From positions 1-64,000 of the forward strand of contig NZ_JAJJWI010000012.1 of assembly GCF_020907275.1 (NCBI RefSeq): a DNA stretch of 64,000 nt, in the 5' to 3' direction. A program made the position numbers and the translations under genes. The notes beneath the pieces were generated by a model. The model had not been told where the DNA came from and searched no databases. It worked only from the letters and a program-made list of their open reading frames with translations. Of the stretch, positions 63,033-64,000 are shown piece by piece. The first letter of the stretch is position 1, and every line of letters begins with the position of its first letter. This DNA comes from Pontibacter silvestris. Its GTDB lineage: Bacteria; Bacteroidota; Bacteroidia; Cytophagales; Hymenobacteraceae.

Positions 63033-64000
63033 TTACACTGAGTCTGCTCTTACCTGTTCTGCTGATTGCTGAAGCTGCGTAATATTTTTAGCTACTATTT
63101 CAGGTAAGCCTTCAATTTCAGTTAAGTCTCTGTCCCAGAAGCTTGTGTTGGACAACACCGTGTTCACTACCTCTGATACATTTCCTTTTGCCCAAGCGGT
63201 TTTAAAGAATTCAAGTACATCTTCAGAGTCGTTCAGCGCTATAGGTTCTCCGTTCCATTCGCCTTTGTAGAAAAGAATGAGGGCAGCCAAAGCGTGTAAA
63301 AGCCTTTCTGGAAGTGCACCTTTTCGTTTATGATATTCCAGCACAGAAGGCAGCACCCGCACTTTATACTTAGAAACCGAGTTCAGGGCAATCGACATAA
63401 GCTCGTGCCGTATAAAAGGGTTTTGAAAGCGCTCTATGACAGCATTGGCAAACTTTTCTAACTCTTTGGCAGGCAGCTCCAGGGTAGGTACGATCTCCTC
63501 AAAAATAGCTTCTCTGATGAATTTACCTGCCCTAGGATCCTCCACAGCTTCACGCACTGTTCTTAGGCCTTGTAAGTAAGCAACAGGAACTAAAGTTGTA
63601 TGGGCGCCATTCAGGATACGCACTTTACGGGTACGATAAGGCGTAAGGTCATCTACAAATTTTACTTCCAGGCCAGCCTTATCACTCGGGAAAGCTGCTT
63701 TGACAGAATCCGGTGCTTCAATTACCCATAAGTGAAAAGGCTCGGCTTTTACAACAAGGTTATCTTCGTAGCCAAGCTCCTGCTGTATTTCCTTGATATT
63801 ATCTTTAGGGAAACCCGGCACAATACGATCTACCAGTGTGTTGCAGAAGGTATTTTTTTCATTGATCCAGGTGATGAAACTTTCCGGCAGGTTCCAGTGC
63901 TGAGCGAACTGTAGAACAGTGCTTTTCAAAGCTTCTCCGTTTTTCTCAATCAATTCACACGGAATCATGTTCAGTCCTTTGTCAGCTGCTCCACTAAAGC
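63033..64000 (-). CDS. uxaB: Tagaturonate reductase (5' end outside the window)
   Basis: The frame is open to base 64000; ATG 63968 is internal, since the codons before it continue the family motif FSGAADKGLN-MIPCELIEKNG. About 322 C-terminal residues are visible of an expected ~480. They include LVDRIVPGFP, the catalytic-region KVRILNGAHT (Lys and Asn-Gly-x-His) and a helical C-terminus of the long-chain mannitol dehydrogenase family. UxaB reduces tagaturonate to altronate with NADH. Confidence 0.95.
   Translation of the reverse strand, partial: FSGAADKGLNMIPCELIEKNGEALKSTVLQFAQHWNLPESFITWINEKNTFCNTLVDRIVPGFPKDNIKEIQQELGYEDNLVVKAEPFHLWVIEAPDSVKAAFPSDKAGLEVKFVDDLTPYRTRKVRILNGAHTTLVPVAYLQGLRTVREAVEDPRAGKFIREAIFEEIVPTLELPAKELEKFANAVIERFQNPFIRHELMSIALNSVSKYKVRVLPSVLEYHKRKGALPERLLHALAALILFYKGEWNGEPIALNDSEDVLEFFKTAWAKGNVSEVVNTVLSNTSFWDRDLTEIEGLPEIVAKNITQLQQSAEQVRADSV

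Overview
The window looks like a chromosomal segment of a Bacteroidota bacterium, most likely a Cytophagales / Hymenobacteraceae (Pontibacter-like) organism. This is inferred from gene content and protein style (long SecA without the zinc tail, PorT-era envelope proteins, DUF3108, UxaE, two PpiC-type chaperones) and from the Bacteroidota promoter signature TAnnTTTG with a TTG 19-20 bp upstream, which is clear in front of rplM, a small minus-strand gene at 52.9 kb and a tRNA-like RNA at 50.4 kb. Most genes lack a Shine-Dalgarno sequence, which also fits. No 16S, insertion sequence, integrase, prophage or CRISPR array was seen, so the species is not fixed.

Layout. 0-14.6 kb, mainly plus strand: tail of a LysM protein, a SAM methyltransferase (minus), dapF, a GNAT, secA, deoC overlapping a SPOR-type lipoprotein, an M20 amidohydrolase with two unknown or envelope genes, hsp20, a DegP/HtrA protease and an ALDH7-type aldehyde dehydrogenase. 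14.6-15.2 kb: a gene-free interval with a dense cluster of DnaA-box-like 9-mers. 15.2-19.8 kb: an ECF sigma / membrane anti-sigma-like / DUF4097-like operon and a membrane-spanning MutS-type ATPase. 19.9-22.6 kb, minus: rplM-rpsI-rpsB-tsf. 22.9-30.2 kb: quinone oxidoreductase, RluA-type pseudouridine synthase, a PhoB/PhoR-like two-component pair, DUF3108 protein, recA and an outer-membrane protein.

30.2-42.9 kb: a frameshifted GNAT, an SDR, a second frameshifted and otherwise unlisted gene, a MoxR ATPase followed upstream by two PpiC chaperone genes (one with an OmpA domain inside it), a SpoIIE-type phosphatase / STAS / RsbW-type partner-switching module, guaB and a rhodanese. 43-48.8 kb: a PnuC-family transporter, NadR-like kinase and aldose epimerase, then a TPP riboswitch in front of a TonB-dependent receptor: probably vitamin uptake. 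48.9-53.1 kb: glutaryl-CoA dehydrogenase-like enzyme, an unusual tRNA-like RNA with its own promoter and terminator, ruvB and queG.

53.7-64 kb, all minus: a hexuronate (galacturonate/glucuronate) catabolic locus: TRAP transporter dctPQM, an ExuT-type MFS carrier, KDPG aldolase, KDG kinase, uronate isomerase UxaC, tagaturonate epimerase UxaE and tagaturonate reductase UxaB (cut by the window edge). Together they import uronates, isomerise them, reduce tagaturonate to altronate or epimerise it to fructuronate, and split KDPG to pyruvate and glyceraldehyde-3-phosphate; the altronate dehydratase and mannonate enzymes would have to lie outside the window.

The two observations that most deserve follow-up are the 139-nt tRNA-like RNA at 50.26-50.40 kb (canonical D, T and acceptor arms, ~70-nt variable region, odd anticodon loop) and the DnaA-box cluster at 14.81-15.00 kb (candidate oriC or DnaA-regulated site).
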